Below, piece by piece: positions 15,386 to 25,432 of a stretch of DNA of 25,725 nucleotides. The stretch's first letter is position 1. Every line of letters starts with the position of its first letter. The translations under genes were made by a program, and so were the position numbers. The notes below the pieces were generated by a model that did no database searches, was not told the origin of the DNA, and saw only the letters and a program-made list of their open reading frames with translations. The stretch comes from a bacterium Ga0077546. Lineage in GTDB: Bacteria; Cyanobacteriota; Vampirovibrionia; Obscuribacterales; Obscuribacteraceae. The stretch covers positions 1 to 25,725 of the forward strand of contig LNEX01000315.1 of NCBI GenBank assembly GCA_001464165.1, read 5' to 3'.

Positions 15386-16347
15386 TAGAAACCACTTGGC
15401 TTTTGCAGGCTTCTGCGGATAAGTTCTTCTTTGCTTTTTTTCGATTGATCGGCAAGGGCTTCGGGAGTAGATTCTTTCTCGCCCTTGATTTTGTTCATGA
15501 GGGTCAATTTGCGTCCGCGATATTGAGCAACTTTGACAATGTCTGCCTCTTCAAAATGTTTGGCGGCGTTGAAAATCGCCAGATAATCGGCCACAGTAGT
15601 GGCTTTTTCTAGGGCTCGTTTTAGAGCAGCTCGAATTTGATCTGGCATTTTGAGCTGTTCGAGCTTGCTTGTTAGGGCCGTACATTCTGCACTAGTGGTT
15701 TGGTCTTCAATTAAGTCTTTGGCTGCTTTGCGGGCCAAGTCGTCGATGCCCAGGTTGCTTGCTTGCCGTATAAAATCGAGGGCATCTGGTTCGTTGTTTA
15801 CGAGCGAATAAGCTTTGTGTAAAGCTAGGTGAGCCAGGTCAGCCATTGCTGCTTCGTGGGCATGGTGTGCCACTGTCATCAAGTCGTCGTATGAATTTGA
15901 ACCGCTAACAAGTTCATCTAGGGTCTTTTTTGAGAGATCATACATCTCACACTGCCGAGCATATTTTGCTACTTCCATCAGGTCATCGCTGGTTTTAGCT
16001 AGGCCTAGTGCCTTTTCGACTGCGGTGCGTTTAACTTTGTTGCCTTGTCCGCCGAAGGCGTCGAGGGTGTGGATGATAAAGAGGCAGCCTTTGGCGTCGG
16101 TGGCTGAGGAAGAAGCCGCATCGACAGCATCACGTGCTTTTGTCCAGTTCTTTGACTTCATAGCACTGACTGCACGTTGCAGTTGTTTTTGTCCGTCGAT
16201 GGGCAAGGTTGAGTCAGGGTAAGGTCCTTTGCTCGCTGCCTCAGCTAAAGTTGTGCTAGTAATTGCCAGGAGAGTCGATGTGAGTGCAATTAGGCTTAGG
16301 CTGACCAATTGAATTTTGAGTGGCTTTTTCATTTTTTTCATTTTCAA
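15385..16347 (-). CDS. Secreted alpha-helical (TPR/SEL1-like) protein
   Basis: A 320-residue exported protein: Lys/Met-rich n-region, hydrophobic core to about residue 33, predicted cleavage near AEA-AS at 37-39. The mature part is almost all helix, with degenerate ~35-residue pairs containing LMEVAKYARQCEMYDLSKK and LMTVAHHAHEAAMADLAHL, a repeat pattern typical of tetratricopeptide-type solenoids. No catalytic motif is seen. It lies 7 nt after the GH38 gene and overlaps the GT-C-like gene by its stop/start, implying a scaffold for an envelope process run by its neighbours. Assignment to a named family is not secure. Confidence 0.65.
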   Translation of the reverse strand: MKMKKMKKPLKIQLVSLSLIALTSTLLAITSTTLAEAASKGPYPDSTLPIDGQKQLQRAVSAMKSKNWTKARDAVDAASSSATDAKGCLFIIHTLDAFGGQGNKVKRTAVEKALGLAKTSDDLMEVAKYARQCEMYDLSKKTLDELVSGSNSYDDLMTVAHHAHEAAMADLAHLALHKAYSLVNNEPDALDFIRQASNLGIDDLARKAAKDLIEDQTTSAECTALTSKLEQLKMPDQIRAALKRALEKATTVADYLAIFNAAKHFEEADIVKVAQYRGRKLTLMNKIKGEKESTPEALADQSKKSKEELIRRSLQKPSGF

Positions 16348-16354
16348 AGGCTCG

Positions 16355-19321
16355 TCACGACTTGCTTGGTTCGATATTGGCTATTTTAACGGTGATTAGC
16401 TCAAATGGCTGAAATTCCAGTTCAACGGCTGGTCTGCCCCAGACAATTCCGGCTGCCTTCGCTAGCTTTGTTAATGTGCCGTCTAGTTTGTGTATGGTTG
16501 CATCTTGGCTGCCTAGTATTTTAGATGTTTGCTTAGTTTCTGCCACATTTAGAAGGCGGAGGGTCATTTTATTGTCTTCATCTATATATGATGCCATGAT
16601 TTTTATAGAGTGATTTTCAATTTCAACGAAGCTCATGCGGTCAAATTCGTTATCAGGAACAACAAAAGCGGTCAGTGGATTTTCATAGATTTCAGCTAGC
16701 CCATAAGCTGCGGCGCTTTTATTTGGCTCTGATTCGGCTATGGGGGCCCAAGCGTAAGATACATGGTTGAGACCAAGTGAGTTGGCACCAGGTGTGGCAA
16801 TATTTGGACCAGCACCGCCGCCGCGTGTTCTTAGGCGGTTGCGCGAGAGATAACTTACTGCTCGCAATAAGGTAATTGTGACTTCGCTTCCGGCGGCTCC
16901 ATATTCGGGTAGGCCGACGTTGAAGAAGACTTGATTGTGAGCAATGAAGAAGCGCTGGCAAGGATAGCGATCGAGGGCACCTTCATGACCGAGAGAGATA
17001 CAAGCTTTCTCGCTGTAGATTGGATGAAGAGTGGCTTTGGCAGAAACTGGGCGTGTGATTAAACTGTAGTGATTCTCGCTGATTGTTTGGCTGAGTGGCG
17101 CTCCAGTAGAGAAAATCACTTCTAATCTGTGATCTGTTGCTTTGTTTTCAAAATCGGTTTCGAAGTAGACAATTGGTACGTTAGCTTTGAGAATAATCTC
17201 AGTGATGATTTTGTGCTTAATTGTTTTGCTTGAGCGCTTTAGTTCAACTAATGCCGGAGCTTCAATGGCTTCACCTTTGCGTTTTAAAACACCGGTTTCT
17301 TTCAAGCCCACGGGCAGTGTTATCTGGTATTCAACTATTAGTGAAGTAGTAATAGGACCGCACATACCTGGCCTGACATCAACTATTTCAGAGGTAATTG
17401 GCTGATCTAACGCTAGTGGATCGTAGTTGTAGGTGTCGCCACCATCGGCGGTATCGATAAAATTGTGGCCGAGTTTGTGGGAAATTACGCCGCTAGCGTC
17501 TCCTGATTTCTTTTCTTTGACAATCAATTGGCCTTTCTTGTCGATGTAAGCGATGAGAAATTGATTGTGGATGGCGAGATTATTCATCGCGCTTGTATAG
17601 TTTTCTTTGAGATTAGCAGCGGTTTCTGACTTGGCGCTAATGGTTGCGCTGAGGCCCGGAAGCTTGGCTAGGCCAAAGGCTGGAATGCTATCGGCGTAGG
17701 CGTAGGCTTCAATAATTTCGACATTTTTAAATTGAGGCACTCCAGACAATTCAAGAAATGCTTCGCTGGCATCTTTTCTGCTGACTATCTGCAGTGAATC
17801 AGAAGAAAACTGCTTATTGCTTGTGGTCAAAGCTGTTTCTTTGCCCTTGGCAAAACGTATTAGAACTGGCATTGAAACAGGGTTAGTCGCGCTGTTGATA
17901 ACTATGGTTGAGGGGCCTTCGCCCCTATTTACTTGCTGTGGATCAAGCACATCTATATATTGCAGGCCAAGGCGAATTTCACTTTCGGCCGGGACTAAAT
18001 ATCTTGTTAGTGCCTCTTGAGCCTGGCGGGTTATGACATTTAGTTGTGCTGCTAGACTTTTGCTGCGACTTTGCATTTCGTCATGCACTTCGTCAATGCT
18101 GCAACCGCAGATGCTGTCGTGGGGATGATTTTTTAGTAGAAGGCGCCAGCTATGATCGAGTTCTTCGTGAGGATATTTTAGCCAGTTGGCTAAGGCCATC
18201 ATCGTTCGGATCGGCTCTACTTTTTTTAGTATGGCGTGTTCCATCAAGCGATTTTCACGTTTAAGATACAGTCTGGTTGAGAGCACTCCGGCTAGCATGT
18301 AGGCTCTTTCGCATTCGAAGGCCATGCGGTTGTCGCGCAGCTCGCCGCGCACTAGTTGCAGGGCGCTGAGGTCGGCTCTGAGAGCGCTGTTTGCTTGGTT
18401 TAACAAAGTCTCTAGGGACACTGCTTCGGCTGAAAAATTGTTCTCGAACAATAGGGTTGCCAGCGGATCTACTGGTGACTTGCTATTTATTAGAGCAAGA
18501 GCATCGCGCAATTGATCTTTAAAGTTCGGGGCCGGGCGCAAGTGGTCGCCGCCAACCGGCACGAGGGCTGAGCGTAGCTCGTCGCTATAGGTCAGGGCTT
18601 TGTTATTGGTTTCAATTAGTTCGTTTGATGTTTCCCACGAAACACTGTTTTTCTGCCAACCCAAAAAGCTCAGTAGATAATCGGCCAGTTTCTCTGTGCC
18701 GACATTTTCATGAAAAGCCGTTTGATAGTAGCCGCGTGCTAGGTGACTGGCTAGAACTTCTGAGCCATCTGGGCTTTGCCATAAAAAGAATGGTCCAGCG
18801 GTCATCTCAGGCACTCCGCGCCAGACAACGGCATTGTCAATGCCAAAACCTTGGAGAATGCGTGGCAAATCAGCGCTATGGCCAAAGGTGTCAGGGCAGT
18901 AGCCAACTAGGGCGGGTTCTGTGAGCGGAGAGACCTTATAAGCTTTTGCATCTTCAGTACTTTGTTCTTCTCTGGCACCGAATTGGCGAGCGGCTTTCAT
19001 GCCATAGTGTAGATTGCGAGTTAAGCTTTCACCGCTAACTAAGAGTTGATCGGCCAGAACGTACCACGGGCCAACTGATAGCGAGCGTTTTTGTACCAGG
19101 CTGGTAATGCGAGCGGTTAGCGATGGTGCCATTTCGGCTAGGTCTTCTAATAAGCATGTCTGGCCGTCCAGCATAAAATTGTCGAGTTCGCCTTTTTCTA
19201 GCATTTGAACAATCGACTCAACTACTTGTGCCAGCTGTGTGCGATAGGCACCAAAACTCCAGTACCATTCTCTGTCCCAGTGGGTGTGAAGGTAGAGCAA
19301 GATTTGATGATCTTGGGCCAT
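16355..19321 (-). CDS. Glycoside hydrolase family 38 alpha-mannosidase
   Basis: A 988-residue enzyme of the usual length for bacterial GH38, without a signal peptide. The N-terminal LHTHWDREWYWSF holds the zinc ligands (H14 and D16 by family pattern). YCPDTFGH at 141-148 contains the catalytic nucleophile D144, and a later HPHDSICGCSIDEVHDEM supplies the third zinc-site histidine. The C-terminal beta domains keep ITLLRAVSYLSRN and a TPGAN motif. The enzyme hydrolyses alpha-mannosides, probably oligosaccharides taken into the cytoplasm or self-glycan. An extra loop of about 20 residues precedes the nucleophile strand. GAGG for its start lies in the last codons of the isomerase gene, 6 nt away, so both are coupled. 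Confidence 0.92.
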   Translation of the reverse strand: MAQDHQILLYLHTHWDREWYWSFGAYRTQLAQVVESIVQMLEKGELDNFMLDGQTCLLEDLAEMAPSLTARITSLVQKRSLSVGPWYVLADQLLVSGESLTRNLHYGMKAARQFGAREEQSTEDAKAYKVSPLTEPALVGYCPDTFGHSADLPRILQGFGIDNAVVWRGVPEMTAGPFFLWQSPDGSEVLASHLARGYYQTAFHENVGTEKLADYLLSFLGWQKNSVSWETSNELIETNNKALTYSDELRSALVPVGGDHLRPAPNFKDQLRDALALINSKSPVDPLATLLFENNFSAEAVSLETLLNQANSALRADLSALQLVRGELRDNRMAFECERAYMLAGVLSTRLYLKRENRLMEHAILKKVEPIRTMMALANWLKYPHEELDHSWRLLLKNHPHDSICGCSIDEVHDEMQSRSKSLAAQLNVITRQAQEALTRYLVPAESEIRLGLQYIDVLDPQQVNRGEGPSTIVINSATNPVSMPVLIRFAKGKETALTTSNKQFSSDSLQIVSRKDASEAFLELSGVPQFKNVEIIEAYAYADSIPAFGLAKLPGLSATISAKSETAANLKENYTSAMNNLAIHNQFLIAYIDKKGQLIVKEKKSGDASGVISHKLGHNFIDTADGGDTYNYDPLALDQPITSEIVDVRPGMCGPITTSLIVEYQITLPVGLKETGVLKRKGEAIEAPALVELKRSSKTIKHKIITEIILKANVPIVYFETDFENKATDHRLEVIFSTGAPLSQTISENHYSLITRPVSAKATLHPIYSEKACISLGHEGALDRYPCQRFFIAHNQVFFNVGLPEYGAAGSEVTITLLRAVSYLSRNRLRTRGGGAGPNIATPGANSLGLNHVSYAWAPIAESEPNKSAAAYGLAEIYENPLTAFVVPDNEFDRMSFVEIENHSIKIMASYIDEDNKMTLRLLNVAETKQTSKILGSQDATIHKLDGTLTKLAKAAGIVWGRPAVELEFQPFELITVKIANIEPSKS

Positions 19322-19327
19322 CTTGAT

Positions 19328-20212
19328 TTATCCTCGCAGCAGTCTGGCAAAATGGCGCTTCGATTCATCTAAAGCTTCATCCATTGATTGATCGTCTTCA
19401 CCTAAAAACTGATCATCGAATTGCATAGAAAACGCACCCATGTAGCCGTATAGTTTTAGGGCTTCGATGACTTGACGCCAGTCTACGTGTCCTTTTCCGG
19501 CTAGGCGATAGTGCCACCAAAGGGGGCCAAACGTACCGCTGTCGGCCAATATAGTACGGTTAATTTCGACGTCGTGTGCTACCACGTGATCGATTGCTGT
19601 GGCGAAGGCCGAAAGATTGGCTAAGTATTCGATGCCTTGCCAGAGACAGTCGGCTGGTGAATAGATTAAAGCGAGCCCGGGGCAATAAGAGATTAGATCG
19701 CGCCACTCTTGCGGGTCCATGGCCCGCCACTTCTTTAGCGAGACCCCGCGGTATTCAATTGGTGTCGATAATCGCAGTAAGAGACCGACGCCAAGTGCAT
19801 CAAGGCTATCTTTGACCGAGGGATAGACAGAGGCAAAGTCGTCAATCCAGTTATCTTGACTAGATGGTCTCAAGAAGAAAGAAACTTTTTTGCAGTCAAG
19901 ACTTTTTGCTACTTGGCCCAGCTTTTCGATCATAGGTGTAAACTGCTTCACTGATTTTTTATCAGAAGCGTCAAGGCAATAGTCTAAATTTAGGCAGGCG
20001 AATTCAACACCTTGTGCCAGTGCCGCTTCTTTTGTTGCCTGAAGCGTAGATTCAAGGTAGCTGCGCTCCTTGTCATCTGCTTTTTTGTTTGCTTTTGCCG
20101 GAGTAAAAGGGGCGAAGGAATACTCCACAGACTTAATGCCCTTGGAGCTAGCTAGCTCTACTGCTCCGTCTAAACCGCTACCAAATTTGGTGGCATCAAA
20201 ACATAATTTCAT
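19328..20212 (-). CDS. Sugar phosphate isomerase/epimerase-like TIM barrel
   Basis: A 294-residue protein of the xylose-isomerase-like / AP endonuclease 2 TIM-barrel superfamily. It begins MKLCFDATKFGSGLDGAVEL, then GIKSVEYSFAPF on the second strand, VEFACLNLDYCLD, KKVSFFLRPSS, a central GLALIYSPADCLWQG, and VAHDVEIN with GHVDWRQVIEALKLYGYMG near the end. The late H-D and E positions match the metal-site strands of the family. Members interconvert ketoses or epimers; substrate is unknown. It sits 6 nt upstream of the GH38 gene, so a released sugar or its derivative is a sensible substrate by context. Confidence 0.78.
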   Translation of the reverse strand: MKLCFDATKFGSGLDGAVELASSKGIKSVEYSFAPFTPAKANKKADDKERSYLESTLQATKEAALAQGVEFACLNLDYCLDASDKKSVKQFTPMIEKLGQVAKSLDCKKVSFFLRPSSQDNWIDDFASVYPSVKDSLDALGVGLLLRLSTPIEYRGVSLKKWRAMDPQEWRDLISYCPGLALIYSPADCLWQGIEYLANLSAFATAIDHVVAHDVEINRTILADSGTFGPLWWHYRLAGKGHVDWRQVIEALKLYGYMGAFSMQFDDQFLGEDDQSMDEALDESKRHFARLLRG

Positions 20213-20253
20213 TGCTCAAGTTTAGCAAATAAATTGATTGCGATAAGTTTAAT

Positions 20254-20997
20254 CTAGAGGCTGTTGAGATAGTCGCGGCGCACAAGTGGGTCGGGAATGT
20301 CGTTGAAGTCCATGCGAACCATCTGTTTAACGTCAAAATTTTGCCTGCGCAAAACCGAGAGAGTGACAGGGGTGTCTGGTGAGCCGACTATTAGGTCGTA
20401 GCACTGGTCCTTGTTTAAGTTGCGGGTTGGTACTCCGTCTACCGCTACTATCTGGTCGTCAACGTGCATGCCAGACTTGGCTGCCGGGGTACCAGCAAAG
20501 ACGGTGTTGATTACTGCTGGGCCATCAGGCAATTTGTGAAAACGCACCCCAATTATGCCCACCGATTGTTCAATGGTGAAAGGTTGGCGGGCGTTGAGGG
20601 CGTGTTCTTGCGCTCTGGCCTTGAGTACTCTTTCTCGATCTCTTTGGGCTCTTTGGGCTCCACTGAGCTGGAAGTCAGGGGGTTTGGCTGTGCTTGTACC
20701 TGTACTAGCGGCGGCATTGAGCTTCTTCGGCTTTCTCGGTGCGGCTGGAGGGACAGAGAGGTGATGCTCGATCGTGCCCTTCAGGGTTGAGCGGTCTGGG
20801 CTGTCAGCGTCAAATTTTGGCACGTCTGGCTTGAGTACAGGCTCGTCGGCCGCTAGGGCCAGGGTCTCCAGCGGGTGAAATGGACCTGTATTAATCAAAG
20901 TCAGTGCTAGTGCTAAGCCCAAACCAATGAGCTGGGCTGGGGATTTGCGCCCACTTGCCTTGGCAACTATGTTTCTCTGCTCTTCCATCGCCAGCAT
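20254..20997 (-). CDS. Membrane-anchored or secreted PDZ-domain protein
   Basis: A 247-residue protein with a hydrophobic segment at about 21-37 followed by an ALALAAD stretch that could be a signal-peptidase site. A proline/lysine-rich spacer (about 80-110) precedes a PDZ domain from about 145 to 225, carrying GIIGVRF, VFAGTPAAKSGMHVDDQIVAVDG and later DLIVGSPDTPVTLSVLRR. These are the GLGF-equivalent and carboxylate-loop elements, plus the typical GAPAAKAG-like turn. There is no protease domain, so it is a peptide-binding adaptor of the envelope rather than an HtrA or Ctp. Two in-frame ATGs lie at the start (codons 1 and 4) with weak SD. It is first of the seven-gene cluster, 41 nt before the isomerase gene. 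Confidence 0.78.
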   Translation of the reverse strand: MLAMEEQRNIVAKASGRKSPAQLIGLGLALALTLINTGPFHPLETLALAADEPVLKPDVPKFDADSPDRSTLKGTIEHHLSVPPAAPRKPKKLNAAASTGTSTAKPPDFQLSGAQRAQRDRERVLKARAQEHALNARQPFTIEQSVGIIGVRFHKLPDGPAVINTVFAGTPAAKSGMHVDDQIVAVDGVPTRNLNKDQCYDLIVGSPDTPVTLSVLRRQNFDVKQMVRMDFNDIPDPLVRRDYLNSL

Positions 20998-21161
20998 CCG
21001 TGCTTTGTGGTCGGTAGTTTGTACTTGAATCTACTTTTTAGTATCTAGTTTCGGGTACCTACTTTCTAGATTAACTGAATTTTCCAAAAAAAATGGCAGT
21101 AATTGATGATGTATATGAAGGCTAGCTTAAGCTCGTCAAAGAAATTGCCGACTAGTGCTAA

Positions 21162-22126
<965 letters not shown>

Positions 22127-22190
22127 GCTGCTATTTAAGAACGTGCTGCGAGCTTAGGCTCTTTGACGGCTCAAGCTCCCCAAAAATGAC

Positions 22191-22226
22191 GAGAGGGGCC
22201 CAGTTACGGGGCCTCTCTTTTCTCTT
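22191..22226 (+). terminator. Intrinsic terminator of mdh
   Basis: GAGAGG pairs with CCTCTC, and CCC with GGG across a two-base bulge and a short loop, followed by TTTTCTCTT. It lies 65 nt after the mdh stop. The rest of the 318-bp gap to the next gene holds only an imperfect GAGCTT/AAGCTC stem before it and an AT-rich stretch after it; I see no gene or clear promoter there. Confidence 0.7.
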
Positions 22227-22444
22227 CCTAATTTCTTGAAAGTTTTTGTGTCAGTCTTAGTAGCAGCCTAAGGTTCTAAAGAGAATGAGCGGATATAATA
22301 CTTAGCTAGGTGATTACTGAAAGTTCATCCCCTGCCTGTCCTAAATTCTTGCCTAACCTGAATTCTTGCCACTTATAAATTATCTCCAGTTGCTCTCGTT
22401 TTTTATTTCACGCTCTTAGTTTCGTCCCCGATTTTAGGTCATCA

Positions 22445-23560
22445 GTGATACCACCCATGAAACCAGTGCTCTCTAATACTTTTGCTTTTTCTCGATTCTT
22501 GTTTGTTAGCGTATTGACGGCTAGCAGCCTATTGCTTTCCTCTCCAGCAAATGCGCTAGAGACCTCGCCAGCGATTACTCTTGGCAGCCAAGACTTCACT
22601 CTCGACGCTGATAATAAAGAACACGAGAAAGAGAAGAAGGAAATAGAGAACATACTTGCGAACATAGAGACTTTATGGAACGCTCACAACCTTGATGGTG
22701 TGATGGCTAACTACTCTGACGACTATGTCAATAATGATGGTCTCGACAAGAAAGCTGTTACTACTCTTACTCAAGACTTTTGGAAGACTTATCCCGATGC
22801 TAAGTCGGTGTCGAAGACTAAGCACATTAGAATTGAGGGAAATTTCGCCACAATTGAATCGCGAGATATGGCTGTAGGTACAACCTTAAAAGAAATGCCT
22901 GGCATGAGCAGCAAGGGTGAATTGCAGTCACTTTCGGAAGGTCAGCTTTATTTAAAGAAGATTGGCAGCACCTGGAGAATAGTGGGTGATCGCATTGACT
23001 ACGAAAAAGTAAAGGTGGCTTTTGGCTTGGCCAAGCAGCTTAATGCTGTATTTACAGCGCCTGAGCAAGTTAAAGCTGGTAAGCAATATTCTGCAAAATT
23101 AGAAGTATCTTTGCCTCCAGGTCTTTTTGCTGTTGGTTCGATTACTAGTCAGCCCTTGCGTTTTCCTCAGCCAAACCCTACTGACAGTCCCCGTCCGTTA
23201 GAAGCACCAGCCTTAGAACGGGTGATGAGTGCCAACAACGAGAACCGCAATGAGCTGCTAACTGCCACCGTTATTTTGACGAATCCGATGCGTACTTCGG
23301 TAATGGGTGTTTCTTTCTTGACTCGACGAATGAATGTCATTGCTGAGCCTTTGCAGAACAAAGATGAAGTGCAAGTGGCTGAGAGCGACAGCAAGTTGAA
23401 TCGTAAACATCCGGCTTTAGAGAAGAAAGACGAAAAGAAACCGGAAGAGACGAAGGTCGAAGAGAAAAAACTAGAAGAGAAAAAACTCGACGATCAAAGA
23501 TCTGAAGAAAGAAAACCAGAATCAAAACCGACTATTGCGCCTGCTGGCGAGAGCAAGTAA
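22445..23560 (+). CDS. Secreted NTF2/SnoaL-like domain protein with Glu/Lys-rich tail
   Basis: A 371-residue exported protein. A signal peptide (LFVSVLTASSLLLSSPANA, cleaved near residue 37) precedes an NTF2-like domain at about 65-190, with NIETLWNAHNLDGVMANYSDDYV, IRIEGNFATIES and YLKKIGSTWRIVGDRI. This is the helix-then-sheet pattern of SnoaL-like pockets, although the function in secreted bacterial forms is unknown. A beta-sandwich-like region (about 195-305) and a 60-residue E/K-rich tail follow. AGGT lies 5 nt before the GTG start; an ATG four codons later (22457) is a good alternative. A homologous partial lipoprotein lies beyond rluD, at 25433. Confidence 0.7.
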   Translation: MIPPMKPVLSNTFAFSRFLFVSVLTASSLLLSSPANALETSPAITLGSQDFTLDADNKEHEKEKKEIENILANIETLWNAHNLDGVMANYSDDYVNNDGLDKKAVTTLTQDFWKTYPDAKSVSKTKHIRIEGNFATIESRDMAVGTTLKEMPGMSSKGELQSLSEGQLYLKKIGSTWRIVGDRIDYEKVKVAFGLAKQLNAVFTAPEQVKAGKQYSAKLEVSLPPGLFAVGSITSQPLRFPQPNPTDSPRPLEAPALERVMSANNENRNELLTATVILTNPMRTSVMGVSFLTRRMNVIAEPLQNKDEVQVAESDSKLNRKHPALEKKDEKKPEETKVEEKKLEEKKLDDQRSEERKPESKPTIAPAGESK

Positions 23561-23594
23561 ATGGTAAAGCGGCAATTTGTACTAGGCCGCATGT

Positions 23595-24108
23595 ATGCCT
23601 GACGCAGAGCCTAAGGAAGAGCCTAAGCAAGTTGTGCACACTGGCCGGCTTTTTTAGCTTAGATCGTGTGGCCAAGCTCTGGGCGCTAAGTCATTTGATT
23701 TTTGGTGAAGATTCAGTTTTCTGGCCGGGAATTCTGCAGTTTCGTTTAACCAATAATACTGGTGCGGCCTTTTCTCTTGGCCGCGATCATGCACCTTTGA
23801 TGACCATAATCGCTACCGTATATACCATTGTTTTCATTTGCTGGGCCCTGAATCGCTTGCTTAAAGCTTCAGCTTTTGCCGCTCTTGAAAGGGTGGGGGT
23901 GGGCCTTATCATTGGTGGTGCTTGCGGAAATTTGTATGAGCGTTATAGCCAAGGTTGTGTTACTGACTTTATCGAATTTGCATTTATCAACTTTCCTATA
24001 TTCAATGTTGCTGATGCCTTAATTGATGTTGGCTTGGTATTGATTTTTGTCGATATTCTTTTCTTGCACAAGCATAAAGATGGTGGTAAGCCTGCTGATG
24101 CTCAATGA
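23595..24108 (+). pseudogene. lspA: Lipoprotein signal peptidase II, 5' end disrupted
   Basis: LspA cleaves prolipoproteins before the lipidated cysteine. The body is clear: LDRVAKLWALSHL, LTNNTGAAFSLG, GGACGNLYERYSQGCVTDFIEF and FNVADALIDVG. The two catalytic aspartates are those in VTDFIEF and NVADALID. The usual GNxxDR reads GNLYER here. The frame open from 23632 begins with TTG and lacks most of the first membrane helix. In a different frame an ATG at 23595 gives MPDAEPKEEPKQVVHTGRL, a natural cytosolic N-terminus, then stops at 23657. The two pieces join over a short distance where roughly 15 hydrophobic residues of helix 1 should be, so a frame-shifting loss there is likely. The last 11 nt overlap rluD. 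Confidence 0.8.
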
Positions 24109-25066
24109 ACTCACTGATCTAGAGCCAATTGAGATTACTGTTGTTACCGATGATAGTTTTGCGGGGCGCTCAAGGCTAGATCAATATCTGGCGTCACATA
24201 TTGAAGAGCTTAGTCGTGCCCGGGTACAGAAGCTCATAGACGACGGCCTTGTTAAGGTTAATGGAGTCATAGCTAGAGCCAGTCTTAAGCTTAAGGAAGG
24301 CGATCTTGTCGAGATATTTTTGCCACCGCCCGAGGTGTTAGAGGCCGTTGCCGAGGATATCCCACTGCAGATAATTTTTGAAGATGAGCATATGCTTGTA
24401 ATCAATAAACCAGCAGGCATGGTCACCCATCCTGGCGCAGGAGTGAGCAGTGGTACTCTTGTTAATGCGGTGCTGTATCACTGTCAGGGCAGTCTTTCGT
24501 CTATCGGTGGTGTCGTTCGACCTGGTATAGTTCATCGCCTTGATAAAGACACTAGTGGCCTAATTATGGTGGCTAAGTCAGATATTGCTCATAAAGGGCT
24601 TTCTGAACAATTGCAGAGCAAACAAGCCAAGCGAACTTATTTAGCGCTCTTAGAAGGCGAGCCTAAAGTAGCAAGTGGCAAAGTGGATGCCCCTATTGGG
24701 CGGCATCCGCTCAAGCGCAAAGAAATGACCATTGTTAAAGAAGGTCAGCGTGGCCGCTCTGCTGTCACTAACTACCTTGTGGTCAAAAACTTCACTAAGT
24801 TTACTCTCGTTGAATGCCGTCTAGAAACTGGTCGTACGCACCAGATACGTGTCCATATGGCTAGTCTGAACTTACCTGTGGTCGGTGACATAGTTTACAA
24901 TCGCAAAACCACCGGTAGCCTTGAAGCAAGGCGCAAGCTCGGTTTGCAGGGTCAAGCCCTGCACGCGGCCCGGCTTTCTTTTATTCATCCAGTGACTAAT
25001 TTGCTGTTAGAATTTCAAGCTGAGCTGCCTCAAGATTTTGAGCAACTGCTGGCGAAACTAAAGTAA
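24098..25066 (+). CDS. rluD: 23S rRNA pseudouridine synthase, RluD type
   Basis: The start at ATG 24098 (322 aa) overlaps the end of lspA by 11 nt and has GGTGGTAAG upstream; an in-frame TTG-type start 17 codons earlier is less likely, since it lies wholly within lspA. An S4 RNA-binding domain (about 20-70: RLDQYLASHIEELSRARVQKL) precedes the RluA-family catalytic domain with NKPAGMVTHPGAGV, HRLDKDTSGL (catalytic D149), RTYLALLEGE, APIGRHPLKR and LETGRTHQIRVHM. The whole pattern is that of RluD, which makes the conserved pseudouridines of helix 69 in 23S rRNA. The lspA-rluD order is common in bacteria. The gene appears intact. Confidence 0.93.
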   Translation: MLNELTDLEPIEITVVTDDSFAGRSRLDQYLASHIEELSRARVQKLIDDGLVKVNGVIARASLKLKEGDLVEIFLPPPEVLEAVAEDIPLQIIFEDEHMLVINKPAGMVTHPGAGVSSGTLVNAVLYHCQGSLSSIGGVVRPGIVHRLDKDTSGLIMVAKSDIAHKGLSEQLQSKQAKRTYLALLEGEPKVASGKVDAPIGRHPLKRKEMTIVKEGQRGRSAVTNYLVVKNFTKFTLVECRLETGRTHQIRVHMASLNLPVVGDIVYNRKTTGSLEARRKLGLQGQALHAARLSFIHPVTNLLLEFQAELPQDFEQLLAKLK

Positions 25067-25077
25067 GGCGTTGAGCA

Positions 25078-25428
25078 ATGCTACCCAAATATTTGTATAT
25101 GCTACTGGCCGGTTTATCAGTGGCTTTCACCGTCTTTTTTATGGCGACAACTGCGGCTCTAAGCGTTAGCTATGCTGTTGCATCTCAGTTATTTCAGCTG
25201 CCTCTGCCTCTGATTGTCCTAAAGTTTTTTGCTTTAGGTGTAGTGACAATGTTTTGTATTTGGAAGATTCGCTCTAAAGAATTGAAGAGCGAAGCCAAGC
25301 AGCTCCAATGGCAAGCTCAAGATGCCAAGCTAGCTGTAGAGATTCAGTCAGACAAAGAGAAGCAGTTGGAAGCCAAGATTGCCACGCTAGAAGCCGCGCT
25401 CACATCTGCTTTGAAGAAAAAGAGTTAA
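25078..25428 (+). CDS. Small membrane protein with cytosolic coiled coil
   Basis: A 116-residue protein with two hydrophobic segments (about 7-36 and 42-62), a basic IRSKELKSEAK boundary, and a C-terminal alanine/lysine/glutamate helix of about 45 residues with heptad character. The start lies 11 nt after rluD, with GGCGTTGAG upstream. The layout (hairpin of two membrane helices then a coiled coil) is like LapA/YtxH-type small proteins but I do not recognise a specific family. Likely part of the lspA-rluD transcript. Confidence 0.6.
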   Translation: MLPKYLYMLLAGLSVAFTVFFMATTAALSVSYAVASQLFQLPLPLIVLKFFALGVVTMFCIWKIRSKELKSEAKQLQWQAQDAKLAVEIQSDKEKQLEAKIATLEAALTSALKKKS

Positions 25429-25432
25429 ATAA

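Noticed and set aside
23632..23634. TTG as the true lspA start
   Set aside because: It would remove most of the first membrane helix, while a natural N-terminus lies just upstream in another frame.
24047..24097. In-frame upstream start for rluD
   Set aside because: It would lie wholly inside lspA with no ribosome site; ATG 24098 is better placed.
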